NCBI GenBank assembly: GCA_963989245.1
Contig: OZ022344.1
Span: 5,299,680 to 5,363,679, forward strand
Direction of reading: 5' to 3'
Source of the DNA: Nansenia antarctica
Lineage: Eukaryota > Chordata > Actinopteri > Argentiniformes > Microstomatidae
Length of the DNA: 64,000 nt
Shown one piece after another: positions 22,920 to 34,509 of the stretch. The notes beneath the pieces were generated by a model. The model was not told the origin of the DNA and made no database searches. It saw only the letters and a program-made list of their open reading frames with translations. Numbering within the stretch: position 1 is the first letter of the stretch; each line of letters opens with the position of its first letter. The translations under genes and the position numbers were made by a program.

Positions 22920-23295
22920 GTCCTTATTTTTTATTAACTTAGCTCTCTGGGCAAAGTGTAAGGTGGACAGTTTCCCCAAAATACTTGGAGCCAGGGTGCA
23001 CGTTGGCTATGATGTACGTCTTGGCAAGAGAACAGTTTTCTGTTACATCACTGAAACATCAGGAAGCTAATTAGCTTTTGGAATTAAATGAACACTTCCC
23101 CCTTTTTCACTTTCTAGTCAATCATGTCAGAATTCAGACGGACATTTTGGCTCCTGCCTGGACACTCACTCGAAGCAGGAAGGTGAGTTTGGAATCCCTG
23201 TAACAGATGTGTCGGCGCTTCCCATTGGACACGTCCACCAAAGCCATGATCACCTGACCCAGGCACATCAGGGAGCGGTTGTTGCTGCTGGCCTC
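22920..23295 (-). pseudogene. Kinesin motor (kif15-like) exon pair, left copy, broken
   Basis: The first exon (23170-23295, 42 codons, AG acceptor and GTGAGT donor) encodes RSLMCLGQVIMALVDVSNGK and CYRDSKLTFLLR, the kinesin-12/KIF15 form of the switch II region. The next segment (about 22935-23045) encodes AKTYIIANVHPGSKYFGET and then FAQRAKLI. In this copy two bases are missing at about 22969 compared with the right copy, shifting the frame. The expected SLGGN motif before AKT is not conserved. No other motor exons are present, so this is a captured fragment. Confidence 0.75.
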
Positions 23296-23523
23296 CTGGG
23301 TGGGAAGAACAGGACAGAACAGGGCAGTGGTCAGAGGCGGAACAACTAGGCCTGTAACAATTATGAAATAAATGACAATTTAACACTAGAACAGCCATGA
23401 GGGGTCATTTGAGTAAAGAAAAATATTATATCTTTGCACTCAATAACATTTCAGGACCCTCCTTTCATGACTTTTCCTAGATATGTTCGTTCTACCAGCC
23501 AGTATCCTTACATTTTCAAAATC

Positions 23524-24060
23524 ACATCCTGGGTACGAACACTTTGCTCGGCTGCCCTCGAACAGGCGGTTCAGGACCATGTTCGCAAGGACAAACAGAC
23601 TGAAGCTCAGCTTCTACCCCAAGGCCATTCAGGCCCTGAACACAGCAAAGACCTAGGTTCTGGGCCCTGGACAGTCTGGACGGATTGATGGCAGCTGCTG
23701 GATTGAAATCAGGTGTAGTGCTGAGGCACAAATGTGTACATTTCAAGCCTGCAAACTGCGACACTTTAAATGAATGTGCAATAACACTATGTGCAATATG
23801 ACAACCCTAGGGTACATAAGGTTCAGAGAATAGGAAATGTTAGAATAGGTATAGCATAGCATAGAGTACAGCACAGTGTTTTATTTGTATAGTATAGTAT
23901 AGTGGATAGTGTACATAGCCTTTATTTATGTAAACCAGCTCCTTTCCCTTCTTGTTTTTTTGTTTTTTTTTCCTAGCACCAGGGGAGCCACCCCTCCCAA
24001 ATTTCGTTGTTTGGTACCTGTACTATATCAATGACAATAAAGACCATTCATTCATTCATT
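23524..24060 (+). pseudogene. LINE 3' end, plus orientation
   Basis: The plus strand encodes FARTNRLKLSFYPKAIQALN then TAKT-stop (23578-23655), a non-LTR element C-terminus. A long 3' UTR ends in CAATGACAATAAAGACC with CATT repeats. Copy at 33283-33830. Confidence 0.75.
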
Positions 24061-24409
24061 CAGACAGTGGAAAAGATTATATATATATTTTTTTTTTAAA
24101 GGTTAAAAAATGATATATATATTTCATAAACTATTGAAGAATCTCATTACACAGACTCAAGTTTACTTGAGTGTAACAACCAAAAGCTTGTAAATACAGT
24201 ATCCAGTGTACAAAATAAATCTAGTGTAGCTACAAGGTCTGAGCAAGTTAGCTACTGGGTGCTAATCAAAGTTACACAATGTTGCCAAGCAACAGAATTC
24301 CTGCAGTTTGACCATTTCTTTTTCGCAAGTGTATTTTTAAACTAAACGCTGTGAATAAACTCAGTCACCGCACAAATATATTTTTAATATTTTAATACAA
24401 ACATTTTAC

Positions 24410-24701
24410 CTCGTCTGCAGTTTTGTGGAGACTGGAGAGTTGGTATTGAATGCTGTTTCAAGAAAAGTTGCGTGGCCAGTCCTACTTTGTACTGACCCAG
24501 GTTGGAAAAGCAGTCAGACACAAAGTGGTTAGCGCACACGTACACGTTTTTGTTAACTACAGCTGGGACGTTGCCATCAAAAATAAACTTCATCCACTCA
24601 GCCCTTCTGTCCTCTGAGGCAGGGGGACGATGTAGGGATCTGTGCTGGTCTGTGCAGCCGACAACAGAGCAGTTGCCATGCTTAGCTCTTAGCTTCGACA
24701 T
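24410..24701 (-). CDS. THAP-domain exon, left copy
   Basis: The ATG at 24701 opens a frame of 97 codons to a GTAAAA donor at 24409. It encodes a C2CH THAP zinc finger: C11 and C16 (NCSVVGCTDQH), Trp (EWMKFIFDG), C-x2-H in YVCANHFVSDCFSNLGQY, and the closing HSIPTL box. THAP domains bind DNA in transposases (P elements) and in host regulators. No continuing exon is recognisable downstream, only LINE tails and kinesin fragments. Upstream lie a minisatellite and cep104-promoter-like sequence. Possibly an active first exon of a gene or a transposon relic. Confidence 0.6.
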
Positions 24702-24734
24702 AATCTAAGGCGGGAAAAAATGGCGAACCCTCTC

Positions 24735-25605
24735 AAGCCCTGGGAGGAGATGGTCAGATGGAGGAGGAGATGGTCAGATGGGGAGTGATCGTCAGGTGGA
24801 GGAGATAGTCAGATGGAGGAGATGGTCAGGTGGAGGAGATGGTCAGGTGGAGGAGATAGTCAGGTGGAGGAGATAGTCAGGTGGAGGAGATAGTCAGGTG
24901 GAGGAGGAGATAGTCAGGTGGAGGAGGAGATAGTCAGGTGGAGGAGATAGTCAGGTGGAGGAGGAGATAGTCAGGTGGAGGAGATAGTCAGGTGGAGGAG
25001 ATAGTCAGTTGGAGGAGATGGTCAGGTGGAGGAGATGGTCAGGTGGATGAGGTGATAGTCAGATGGATGAGGTGATAGTCAGATGGAGGAGGTGATAGTC
25101 AGATGGAGGAGGTGATAGTCAGGTGGGGGGGAGATGGTCAGATGGAGGAGGAGATGGTCAGGTGGAGGAGATAGTCAGGTGGAGGAGATAGTCAGGTGGA
25201 GGAGGAGATAGTCAGATGGAGGAGATGGTCAGGTGGAGGAGGAGATGGTCAGATGGAGGAGGAGATGGTCAGGTGGAGGAGATGGTCAGATGGAGGAGGA
25301 GATGGTCAGGTGGAGGAGGAGATGGTCAGATGGAGGAGGAGATGGTCAGATGGAGGAAGAGATAGTCAGATGGAGGAAGAGATAGTCAGATGGAGGAGGA
25401 GATGGTCAGATGGAGGAGGAGATGGTCAGATGGAGGAGGAGATGGTCAGATGGAGGAGGAGATAGTCAGGTGGAGGAGATGGTCAGATGGAGGAGGTGAT
25501 AGTCAGATGGGGGGTGATAGTCAGGTGGAGGAGATGGTCAGGTGGGGGGGGGGAGATGGTCAGGTGGAGGAAGAGATAGTCAGGTGGAGGAGACAGACAG
25601 TCAGA
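24735..25605. repeat. GATGGTCAGATGGAGGA minisatellite, array 1
   Basis: Units of 15-20 bp (GGAGGAGATGGTCAGATGG and GATAGTCAGGTGG variants). The open plus-strand Glu/Trp/Arg frames are produced by the repeat. Confidence 0.95.
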
Positions 25606-26020
25606 TAGGGGCGGTATACTTCTGATGAGACCCCAGTTTAGGGAGGGCAGCCAATCTGAATGGCTCGTTGAATCGCATGTTTTCCCGAAATAGGCAGTAC
25701 ACAAAAAAGACTGGGCTGTTTTATGTCACCGTTTGTGTGTTAGTAAGCCCATCAGAGACCCACATGTACAGCACAAGCACTGAGAGAGACGCTCAAGTAA
25801 TTTCCCTCGACGAGACTGCTTAGTTTTTGCAAGGGGCAATATTATATATAGAAGAAGAATAGTCTTTCCGACAAGCAGCCAGACGCTATTGGGAAATATA
25901 GACGGGCGGTTGTTTGGTGCTGATGCACCCTAATACTTATTCGAATCAGATCTTGTCTTGCTAACTGTGTTACTTACACAAGTACAGCTTGCACAAGTCC
26001 CATCCCATCTCATCTCATCT
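25606..26020. other. Unique spacer inside the duplicated block
   Basis: About 415 bp, repeated at 26875-27285 and 34730-35145. On the minus strand it ends with a GTAAGTAAC donor-like site after CAAGCTGTACTTGT, homologous to the candidate noncoding exon of cep104. No coding sequence. Confidence 0.6.
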
Positions 26021-26870
26021 GGTCAGGTGGAGGAGATAGTCAGGTGGAGGAGATAGTCAGGTGGAGGAGATAGTCAGGTGGAGGAGGAGATAGTCAGGTG
26101 GAGGAGGAGATAGTCAGGTGGAGGAGATAGTCAGGTGGAGGAGGAGATAGTCAGGTGGAGGAGATAGTCAGGTGGAGGAGATAGTCAGGTGGAGGAGGAG
26201 ATAGTCAGGTGGAGGAGATAGTCAGGTGGAGGAGATAGTCAGTTGGAGGAGATGGTCAGGTGGAGGAGATGGTCAGGTGGATGAGGTGATAGTCAGATGG
26301 ATGAGGTGATAGTCAGATGGAGGAGGTGATAGTCAGATGGAGGAGGTGATAGTCAGGTGGGGGGGAGATGGTCAGATGGAGGAGGAGATGGTCAGGTGGA
26401 GGAGATAGTCAGGTGGAGGAGATAGTCAGGTGGAGGAGGAGATAGTCAGATGGAGGAGATGGTCAGGTGGAGGAGGAGATGGTCAGATGGAGGAGGAGAT
26501 GGTCAGGTGGAGGAGATGGTCAGATGGAGGAGGAGATGGTCAGGTGGAGGAGGAGATGGTCAGATGGAGGAGGAGATGGTCAGATGGAGGAAGAGATAGT
26601 CAGATGGAGGAAGAGATAGTCAGATGGAGGAGGAGATGGTCAGATGGAGGAGGAGATGGTCAGATGGAGGAGGAGATGGTCAGATGGAGGAGGAGATAGT
26701 CAGGTGGAGGAGATGGTCAGATGGAGGAGGTGATAGTCAGATGGGGGGTGATAGTCAGGTGGAGGAGATGGTCAGGTGGGGGGGGGGAGATGGTCAGGTG
26801 GAGGAAGAGATAGTCAGGTGGGGGGGGAGATAGTCAGGTGGAGGAAGAGATAGTCAGGTGGAGGAGACAG
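26021..26870. repeat. GATGGTCAGATGGAGGA minisatellite, array 2
   Basis: Near-identical to array 1 with an offset of about 1234 bp. It arose by tandem duplication of array plus spacer. Confidence 0.95.
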
Positions 26871-27660
26871 ACAGTCAGATAGGGGCGGTATACTTCTGAT
26901 GAGACCCCAGTTTAGGGAGGGCAGCCAATCTGAATGGCTCGTTGAATCGCATGTTTTCCCGAAATAGGCAGTACACAAAAAAGACTGGGCTGTTTTATGT
27001 CACCGTTTGTGTGTTAGTAAGCCCATCAGAGACCCACATGTACAGCACAAGCACTGAGAGAGACGCTCAAGTAATTTCCCTCGACGAGACTGCTTAGTTT
27101 TTGCAAGGGGCAATATTATATATAGAAGAAGAATAGTCTTTCCGACAAGCAGCCAGACGCTATTGGGAAATATAGACGGGCGGTTGTTTGGTGCTGATGC
27201 ACCCTAATACTTATTCGAATCAGATCTTGTCTTGCTAACTGTGTTACTTACACAAGTACAGCTTGCACAAGTCCCATCCCATCTCATCTCCATAACCACC
27301 GCTGACAACCCGATGGTGACATGCGCAAATGCATCGCACCGTCAAACAGCGAGGGACATGTGGTCCATGAAGTTCTTCTTCTGTTCGATTTAACAGCAGC
27401 TTGTAACCCTTAACGTCGCACTACTGCCATCTGGTGGATTTAGCCCACATCTACGTTGTCTGGTTTTGTCAAACAGGGTTGCCAGATGGGGCGGGTTACC
27501 GCCGATTCATGGACTACATGTTGATCACACTGCTGGGCAGGAAAATAAGCATTTGGGCGGGTTGGGCTGGATGAATATAATAGACAGGCCGATATAGATG
27601 TGTCTATCTATATCTATATGTGTCTATCTATATCCGTCTGAGTTGCTACATTAGTGTTAA

Positions 27661-28538
27661 GCTGCGTGCACACCAGGTCATTGCGTTGCACGGAAGTCAT
27701 TCATCTCAATGGGGCAGTTGCGTTGATCAGTTGCTTTGCTCTGCATTGCGTTTCTTGACCGTCAGGGTGCGCTAATCAGTCAAAAAATGTCAGCTTTTGC
27801 GTTGCGTTGGATCCGTTAAAACAACCGGAAGTAGTTTCTTGCCAGAGCTTTCGCCTCAGATGTAAAATCCGCCATTGGCGAAAATTTGTAATTTGGCTCT
27901 ACAAGTGTTAATGTCATTTTATGAAGTTTTTATGTTTTCAGGCGAGAAAGTAACCATATATATTCACAAAATGTGTCCAGTTTATCAAAATAACCCGTTT
28001 ATATATCTTCTGTGGGAAACTTCGCTAGCAACACGAGTAGAGCTTACCGCCGTTACCTCAGTGGCTACTTCTGTGGGAAACTTCGCTAGCAACAGGTTCG
28101 CTATAGGCCTATATGATAATAACAGGATTCTTATCCCAGGATTGGTTATCTGTATTTGGAGGGAGGGAACATTTTGCGCCCTAAACATAATAAATAGCCT
28201 TGATGACTATATTACTGTCTCTGAAGCCAATATGACACCCATGACAAGGAAGGCTGTTTTGATTGCGTTGGTGGAGGAGAGCGTACCTGTCCGGCGCTTC
28301 TGGATCCATCCCATCAATAGGACCAGAAAACAGCACGGAGAGTACCACCGGCTGGTGTTGGAGCTCCGACTGTATGGAGAGGAGTTTCGTCTGTACTTTC
28401 GGTTGGACCGGTGCCAGTTCGACCTGCTCCTACGTAAAGTAGGTCCGAACATTACCAAGGCGGACACCTCGTACAGACAGGCCATCGGGGAGATCTGCAG
28501 GTCCAGACCTAGATACAGTCAGCAGATCCAGACCTAGA
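27661..28538 (+). pseudogene. PIF/Harbinger transposon 5' part (HARBI-type transposase N-terminus)
   Basis: 28290-28485 encodes RRFWIHPINRTRKQHGEYHR, LVLELRLYGEEFRLYFRLDR and QFDLLLRKVGPNITKADTSY, the N-terminal region of fish HARBI1-like transposases, ending RQAIG where the next motif (normally the start of the catalytic part) is replaced by minisatellite. The upstream GTGCACACCAGGTCATTGCG may be a terminal repeat. Non-functional. Confidence 0.8.
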
Positions 28539-29651
28539 TACGGACAGCAGGTCCAGACCTAGATACGGACAGCAGGTCCAGACCTAGATGCAGTCAACAG
28601 GTCCAGACCTAGATACAGTCAGCAGGTCCAGACCTAGATGCAGTCAGCAGGTCCAGACCTAGATACAGTCAGCAGGTCCAGACCTAGATACAGTCAGCAG
28701 GTCCAGACCTAGATACGGACAGCAGATCCAGACCTAGATACAGACAGCAGGTCCAGACCTAGATACAGACAGCAGATCCAGACCTAGATACAGTCAGCAG
28801 GTCCAGACCTAGATACAGACAGCAGGTCCAGACCTAGATACAGACAGCAGGTCCAGACCTAGATACAGTCAGCAGGTCCAGACCTAGATACGGACAGCAG
28901 GTCCAGACCTAGATACAGTCAGCAGGTCCAGACCTAGATACGGACAGCAGGTCCAGACCTAGATACAGTCAGCAGGTCCAGACCTAGATACAGTCAGCAG
29001 GTCCAGACCTAGATACGGACAGCAGGTCCAGACCTAGATACGGTCAGCAGGTCCAGACCTAGATACAGTCAGCAGGTCCAGACCTAGATGCAGTCAGCAG
29101 GTTCAGACCTAGATACAGTCAGCCGGTCCAGACCTAGATACGGTCAGCAGGTCCAGACCTAGATACAGTCAGCAGGTCCAGACCTAGATACAGACAGCAG
29201 GTCCAGACCTAGATACAGTCAGCAGGTCCAGACCTAGATACAGTCAGCAGATCCAGACCTAGATACAGTCAGCAGGTCCAGACCTAGATACAGTCAGCAG
29301 GTCCAGACCTAGATACAGTCAGCAGGTCCAGACCTAGATACAGTCAGCAGGTCCAGACCTAGATACAGTCAGCAGATCCAGACCTAGATACAGTCAGCAG
29401 GTCCAGACCTAGATACAGTCAGCAGGTCCAGACCTAGATACAGTCAGCAGGTCCAGACCTAGATACAGACAGCAGGTCCAGACCTAGATACAGTCAGCAG
29501 GTCCAGACCTAGATACAGTCAGCAGGTCCAGACCTAGATACAGTCAGCAGGTCCAGACCTAGATACAGTCAGCAGGTCCAGACCTAGATACAGACAGCAG
29601 GTCCAGACCTAGATACAGTCAGCAGGTCCAGACCTAGATACAGTCAGCAGG
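28496..29651. repeat. 25-bp minisatellite GTCCAGACCTAGATACAGTC (+AGCAG), array 1
   Basis: About 46 units with AGTC/GGAC/AGAC variants. The unit is seeded from the transposase sequence itself (CTGCAGGTCCAGACCTAGAT directly follows the RQAIGEI codons). Confidence 0.97.
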
Positions 29652-29955
29652 TCAACAAATTTAAAATTTTAAAAAACCGCCATGGTCGGCTGTTTGTGGC
29701 AGCCGAACAACTCTTTTTTTTCTCGCATCTCTCCTTTCTATATTGGTCTCTGACTCTGAGGCTTCGCCACCTCTTCCTACATCTTTCTTCTGAAAAGAAC
29801 AACAATACATAAATTAATTGTACTGTCATTCTAATCTACTGTCACTAACACACACACACACACACACAGAGACACACACACACTTTACTTCATAGATTGA
29901 ACACTTGACACATACTCCTGAAACAGTCACACACACATGTAACACATCTCCCACT
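29652..29955 (-). pseudogene. MADF-domain fragment of Harbinger second ORF
   Basis: The minus strand encodes EERCRKRWRSLRVRDQYRKE, then KKKSCSAATNSRPWRFFKIL. This is the C-terminal half of a MADF (Myb/SANT-like) domain as found in the accessory protein of PIF/Harbinger elements. An AG acceptor-like stretch precedes it. A CA run follows at 29848-29885. Shorter copies lie at 30661-30757 and 31663-31835. Confidence 0.75.
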
Positions 29956-29957
29956 GC

Positions 29958-30190
29958 AGGAGAGCGTACCTGTCCGGCGCTTCTGGATCCATCCCATCAA
30001 TAGGACCAGAAAACAGCACGGAGAGTACCACCGGCTGGTGTTGGAGCTCCGACTGTATGGAGAGGAGTTTCGTCTGTACTTTCGGTTGGACCGGTGCCAG
30101 TTCGACCTGCTCCTACGTAAAGTAGGTCCGAACATTACCAAGGCGGACACCTCGTACAGACAGGCCATCGGGGAGATCTGCAGGTCCAGA
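29958..30190 (+). pseudogene. Second copy of the HARBI-type N-terminal fragment
   Basis: Repeats 28265-28505 almost exactly (SVPVRRFWIHPINRTRKQHG onward), again running into the 25-bp minisatellite. Confidence 0.85.
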
Positions 30191-31662
30191 CCTAGATGCA
30201 GTCAGCAGGTCCAGACCTAGATAGAGTCAGCAGGTCCAGACCTAGATACGGACAGCAGATCCAGACCTAGATACAGACAGCAGGTCCAGACCTAGATACA
30301 GTCAGCAGGTCCAGACCTAGATACAGTCAGCAGGTCCAGACCTAGATACAGTCAGCAGGTCCAGACCTAGATACAGTCAGCAGGTCCAGACCTAGATACA
30401 GTCAGCAGGTCCAGATCTAGATACGGACAGCAGGTCCAGACCTAGATACAGTCAGCAGGTCCAGACCTAGATACAGTCAGCAGGTCCAGACCTAGATACG
30501 GACAGCAGGTCCAGACCTAGATACAGTCAGCAGGTCCAGACCTAGATACAGTCAGCAGGTCCAGACCTAGATACAGTCAGCAGGTCCAGACCTAGATACA
30601 GTCAGCAGGTCCAGACCTAGATACAGTCAGCAGGTCCAGACCTAGATACAGTCAGCAGGTCAACAAATTTAAAATGTTAAAAAACCGCCATGGTCGGCTG
30701 TTTGTGGCAGCCGAACCACTCTTTTTTTTTCTCGCATCTCTCCTTTCTATATTGGTCTGCAGGTCCAGACCTAGATACAGTCAGCAGATCCAGACCTAGA
30801 TGCAGTCAGCAGGTCCAGACCTAGATACGGACAGCAGGTCCAGACCTAGATAGTCAGCAGGTCCAGACCTAGATACAGTCAGCAGGTCCAGACCTAGATA
30901 CGGACAGCAGGTCCAGACCTAGATGCAGTCAGCAGGTCCAGACCTAGATACAGTCAGCAGGTCCAGACCTAGATACGGTCAGCAGGTCCAGACCTAGATG
31001 CAGTCAGCAGGTCCAGACCTAGATACAGTCAGCAGGTCCAGACCTAGATAGTCAGCAGGTCCAGACCTAGATACAGTCAGCAGGTCCAGACCTAGATACG
31101 GACAGCAGGTCCAGACCTAGATACAGTCAGCAGGTCCAGACCTAGATACGGACAGCAGGTCCAGACCTAGATACGGACAGCAGGTCCAGACCTAGATGCA
31201 GTCAGCAGGTCCAGACCTAGATGCAGTCTGCAGGTCCAGACCTAGATGCAGTCTGCAGGTCCAGACCTAGATGCAGTCAGCAGGTCCAGACCTAGATACA
31301 GTCAGCAGGTCCAGACCTAGATACAGTCAGCAGGTCCAGACCTAGATACAGTCAGCAGGTCCAGACCTAGATACAGACAGCAGGTCCAGACCTAGATACA
31401 GTCAGCAGGTCCAGACCTAGATACAGTCAGCAGGTCCAGACCTAGATACAGTCAGCAGGTCCAGACCTAGATACAGTCAGCAGGTCCAGACCTAGATACA
31501 GTCAGCAGGTCCAGATCTAGATACGGACAGCAGGTCCAGACCTAGATACAGTCAGCAGGTCCAGACCTAGATACAGTCAGCAGGTCCAGACCTAGATACA
31601 GTCAGCAGGTCCAGACCTAGTTACAGTCAGCAGGTCCAGACCTAGATACAGTCAGCAGGTCA
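30185..31662. repeat. 25-bp minisatellite, arrays 2 and 3
   Basis: Arrays at 30185-30660 and 30758-31662 of the same GTCCAGACCTAGATACAGTC unit, interrupted by a 97-bp MADF fragment at 30661-30757. Confidence 0.95.
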
Positions 31663-31835
31663 ACAAATTTAAAATGTTAAAAAACCGCCATGGTCGGCTG
31701 TTTGTGGCAGCCGAACCACTCTTTTTTTACTCGCATCTCTCCTTTCTATATTGGTCTCTGAGGCTTCGCCACCTCTTCCTACATCTTTCTTCTGAAAAGA
31801 ACAACAATACATAAATTAATTGTACTGTCATTCTA
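31663..31835 (-). pseudogene. Third MADF fragment
   Basis: Same sequence as 29652-29815 with a short internal deletion. It abuts the right copy of the segmental duplication. Confidence 0.7.
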
Positions 31836-31964
31836 TATATAGTCAGTTACTATTGTTCAGGATCTCCTCCATCTCCTGCTCTTCTTCCTCCTCCTCTCGC
31901 TCCTCAAGATCAAAGGGCAGCCAATGACTGGTACCTCTTGCCCTGTTCCAACCTCTCCCCTCCC

Positions 31965-32640
31965 CCAAAGTCAAAGTCAATTATATTTGTCACGTGCATA
32001 TCGTACAGGTACAATGTACAGTGACATTTTACTGCCGGCTCCTAAGAAGTGCTACAAGAGTAAGAAGGTGGAACCGTGGAATACAAAAATTCAATTTACA
32101 AATTACAAATCAATATATACAGTTTTATAAATATATATAATATACTATTAATATAAATTAAAATAAATATAAGGTGCTGTAGTTAGTCCATATTGCGGGG
32201 GGGGAGGGGGGGGGGCATCCTGCTGAGGGCAGGGGCAGTTGCCTGGCTGTGGCCTAGGTGGTGTCATTCAGGTCACGGATGGCCTGGGGGAAGAAACTGT
32301 TCTTGAGTCTCTCCATGTTCGCCATGTGAGAGCGGTACCCTTTCCCTGACCGCAGCAGAGAGAACAGTCCATTATCAGGGTGGCTTGGGTCCTTCAGGAT
32401 TCTCTTGGCCTTGGTCATGCACCGCCTGGTGTAGATGTCCTGAAGGCGAGGGAGTGGTCCCCCTGTGGTGCGTTCGGCTGCCCGTACCACTCTCTGAAGG
32501 GCCTTGCGGTCCTGCATGGTGCTGTTCCCGTACCAAGCAGTGATGTTCCCCGTCAGGATGCTCTCGAATGTGCATGAGTAGAAACTCCGGAGAATCTGGC
32601 GGGACGCTCTGAATGTCTTCAGCTGCCCTGAAACCGATCC
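31965..32640 (-). pseudogene. LINE 3' end, right copy
   Basis: Same truncated reverse transcriptase tail as 22205-22875 with a few substitutions (for example RVVRAAERTTGG in place of REVRAAKRTTGG). Confidence 0.85.
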
Positions 32641-32679
32641 TCCTCCTCCTGGTTCCTGGTTCCTGGTTCAGACCACGTC

Positions 32680-33054
32680 CTTATTTTTTATTAACTTAGC
32701 TCTCTGGGCAAAGTGTAAGGTGGACAGAGTTTCCCCAAAATACTTGGAGCCAGGGTGCACGTTGGCTATGATGTACGTCTTGGCAAGAGAACAGTTTTCT
32801 GTTACATCACTGAAACATCAGGAAGCTAATTAGCTTTTGGAATTAAATGAACACTTCCCCCTTTTTCACTTTCTAGTCAATCATGTCAGAATTCAGACGG
32901 ACATTTTGGCTCCTGCCTGGACACTCACTCGAAGCAGGAAGGTGAGTTTGGAATCCCTGTAGCAGATGTGTCGGCGCTTCCCATTGGACACGTCCACCAA
33001 AGCCATGATCACCTGACCCAGGCACATCAGGGAGCGGTTGTTGCTGCTGGCCTC
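32680..33054 (-). pseudogene. Kinesin motor (kif15-like) exon pair, right copy
   Basis: The first exon at 32929-33054 is identical in protein to the left copy. The second segment keeps the frame (KYFGETLSTLHFAQRAKLI), unlike the left copy. Surrounding motor exons are absent and the residues before AKT are not kinesin-like, so function is unlikely. Confidence 0.7.
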
Positions 33055-33282
33055 CTGGGTGGGCAGAACAGGACAGAACAGGGCAGTGGTCAGAGGCGGA
33101 ACAACTAGGCCTGTAACAATTATGAAATAAATGACAATTTAACACTAGAACAGCCATGAGGGGTCATTTGAGTAAAGAAAAATATTATATCTTTGCACTC
33201 AATAACATTTCAGGACCCTCCTTTCATGACTTTTCCTAGATATGTTCGTTCTACCAGCCAGTATCCTTACATTTTCAAAATC

Positions 33283-33830
33283 ACATCCTGGGTACGAACA
33301 CTTTGCTCGGCTGCCCTCGAACAGGCGGTTCAGGACCATGTTCGCAAGGACAAACAGACTGAAGCTCAGCTTCTACCCCAGGGCCATTTAGGCCCTGAAC
33401 ACAGCAAAGACCTAGGTTCTGGGCCCTGGACAGTCTGGACGGATTGATGGCAGCTGCTGGATTGAAATCAGGTGTAGTGCTGAGGCACAAATGTGTACAT
33501 TTCAAGCCTGCAAACTGCGACACTTTAAATGAATGTGCAATAACACTATGTGCAATATGACAACCCTAGGGTACATAAGGTTCAGAGAATAGGAAATGTA
33601 ATAGGTATAGCATAGAGTACAGCACTGTGTTTTATCTGTACAGTATAGTATAGTGGATAGTGTACATAGCCTTTATTTATGTAAACCAGCTCCTTTCCCT
33701 TCTTGTTTTTTAGTTTTTTTTTCCTAGCACCAGGGGAGCCCCCCCTCCCAAATTTCGTTGTTTGGTACCTGTCCTGTACTATATCAATGACAATAAAGAC
33801 CATTCATTCATTCATTCATTCATTCATTCA
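33283..33830 (+). pseudogene. LINE 3' end, plus orientation, right copy
   Basis: Same as 23524-24060. A substitution at the AIQ codon (CATTCAG to CATTTAG) makes an early stop. The CATT tail is longer. Confidence 0.75.
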
Positions 33831-34183
33831 TTCAGACAGTGGAAAAGATTATATTTTTTTTTTTAAATAACGGTTAAAAAATGATATATATATTTCATAA
33901 ACTATTGAAGAATCTCATTACACAGACTCAAGTTTACTTGAGTGTAACAACCAAAAGCTTGTAAATACAGTATCCAGTGTAAAAAATAAATCTAGTGTAG
34001 CTACAGGGTCTGAGCAGGTTAGCTACTGGGTGGTGCTAATCAAAGTTACACAATGTTGCCAAGCAACAGAATTCCTGCAGTTTGACCATTTCTTTTTCGC
34101 AAGTGTATTTTTAAACTAAACGCTGTGAATAAACTCAGTCACCGCACAAACATATTTTTAATATTTTAATACTAAAATGTTAC

Positions 34184-34471
34184 CTCGTCTGCAGTTTTGT
34201 GGAGAGTTGGTATTGAATGCTGTTTCAAGAAAAGTTGCGTGGCCAGTCCTACTTTGTACTGACCCAGGTTGGAAAAGCAGTCAGACACAAAGTGGTTAGC
34301 GCCGCACACATACAAGTTTTTGTTAACTACAGCTGGGACGTTGCCATCAAAAATAAACTTCATCCACTCAGCCCTACTGTCCTCTGAGGCAGGGGGACGA
34401 TGTAGGGATCTGTGCTGGTCTGTGCAGCCGACAACAGAGCAGTTGCCATGCTTAGCTCTTAGCTTCGACAT
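34184..34471 (-). CDS. THAP-domain exon, right copy
   Basis: ATG at 34471, donor GTAACA at 34183. Compared with the left copy, one codon is inserted in the zinc-binding C-x2-H (now VCGANHF, C-x3-H) and 7 bp are missing after the IPTL box, changing the exit phase. These changes suggest relaxed constraint, so it may be a pseudogene. Confidence 0.5.
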
Positions 34472-34509
34472 AATCTAAGGCGGGAAAAAATGGCGAACCC
34501 TCTCAAGCC

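Larger units (their letters stand above)
22076..27660. repeat. Segmental duplication, left copy
   Basis: From GTCAGTTACTATTGTTCAGG to ACATTAGTGTTA this block matches 31838-35513 at high identity. It contains a LINE 3' end, two kinesin exons, a second LINE tail, a THAP exon, a GATGGTCAGATGGAG minisatellite and unique sequence. Inside the left copy the minisatellite plus flank is itself tandemly duplicated, with an offset near 1234 bp. Confidence 0.9.

Noticed and set aside
24282..24294. GTTGCCAAGCAAC, a textbook RFX X-box
   Set aside because: It sits inside the THAP-kinesin interval with no promoter next to it. Likely coincidental.
25196..26833. Glu/Trp/Arg-rich plus-strand open frames
   Set aside because: A 15-20-bp minisatellite read in one frame. 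The strand and composition have no gene-like features.
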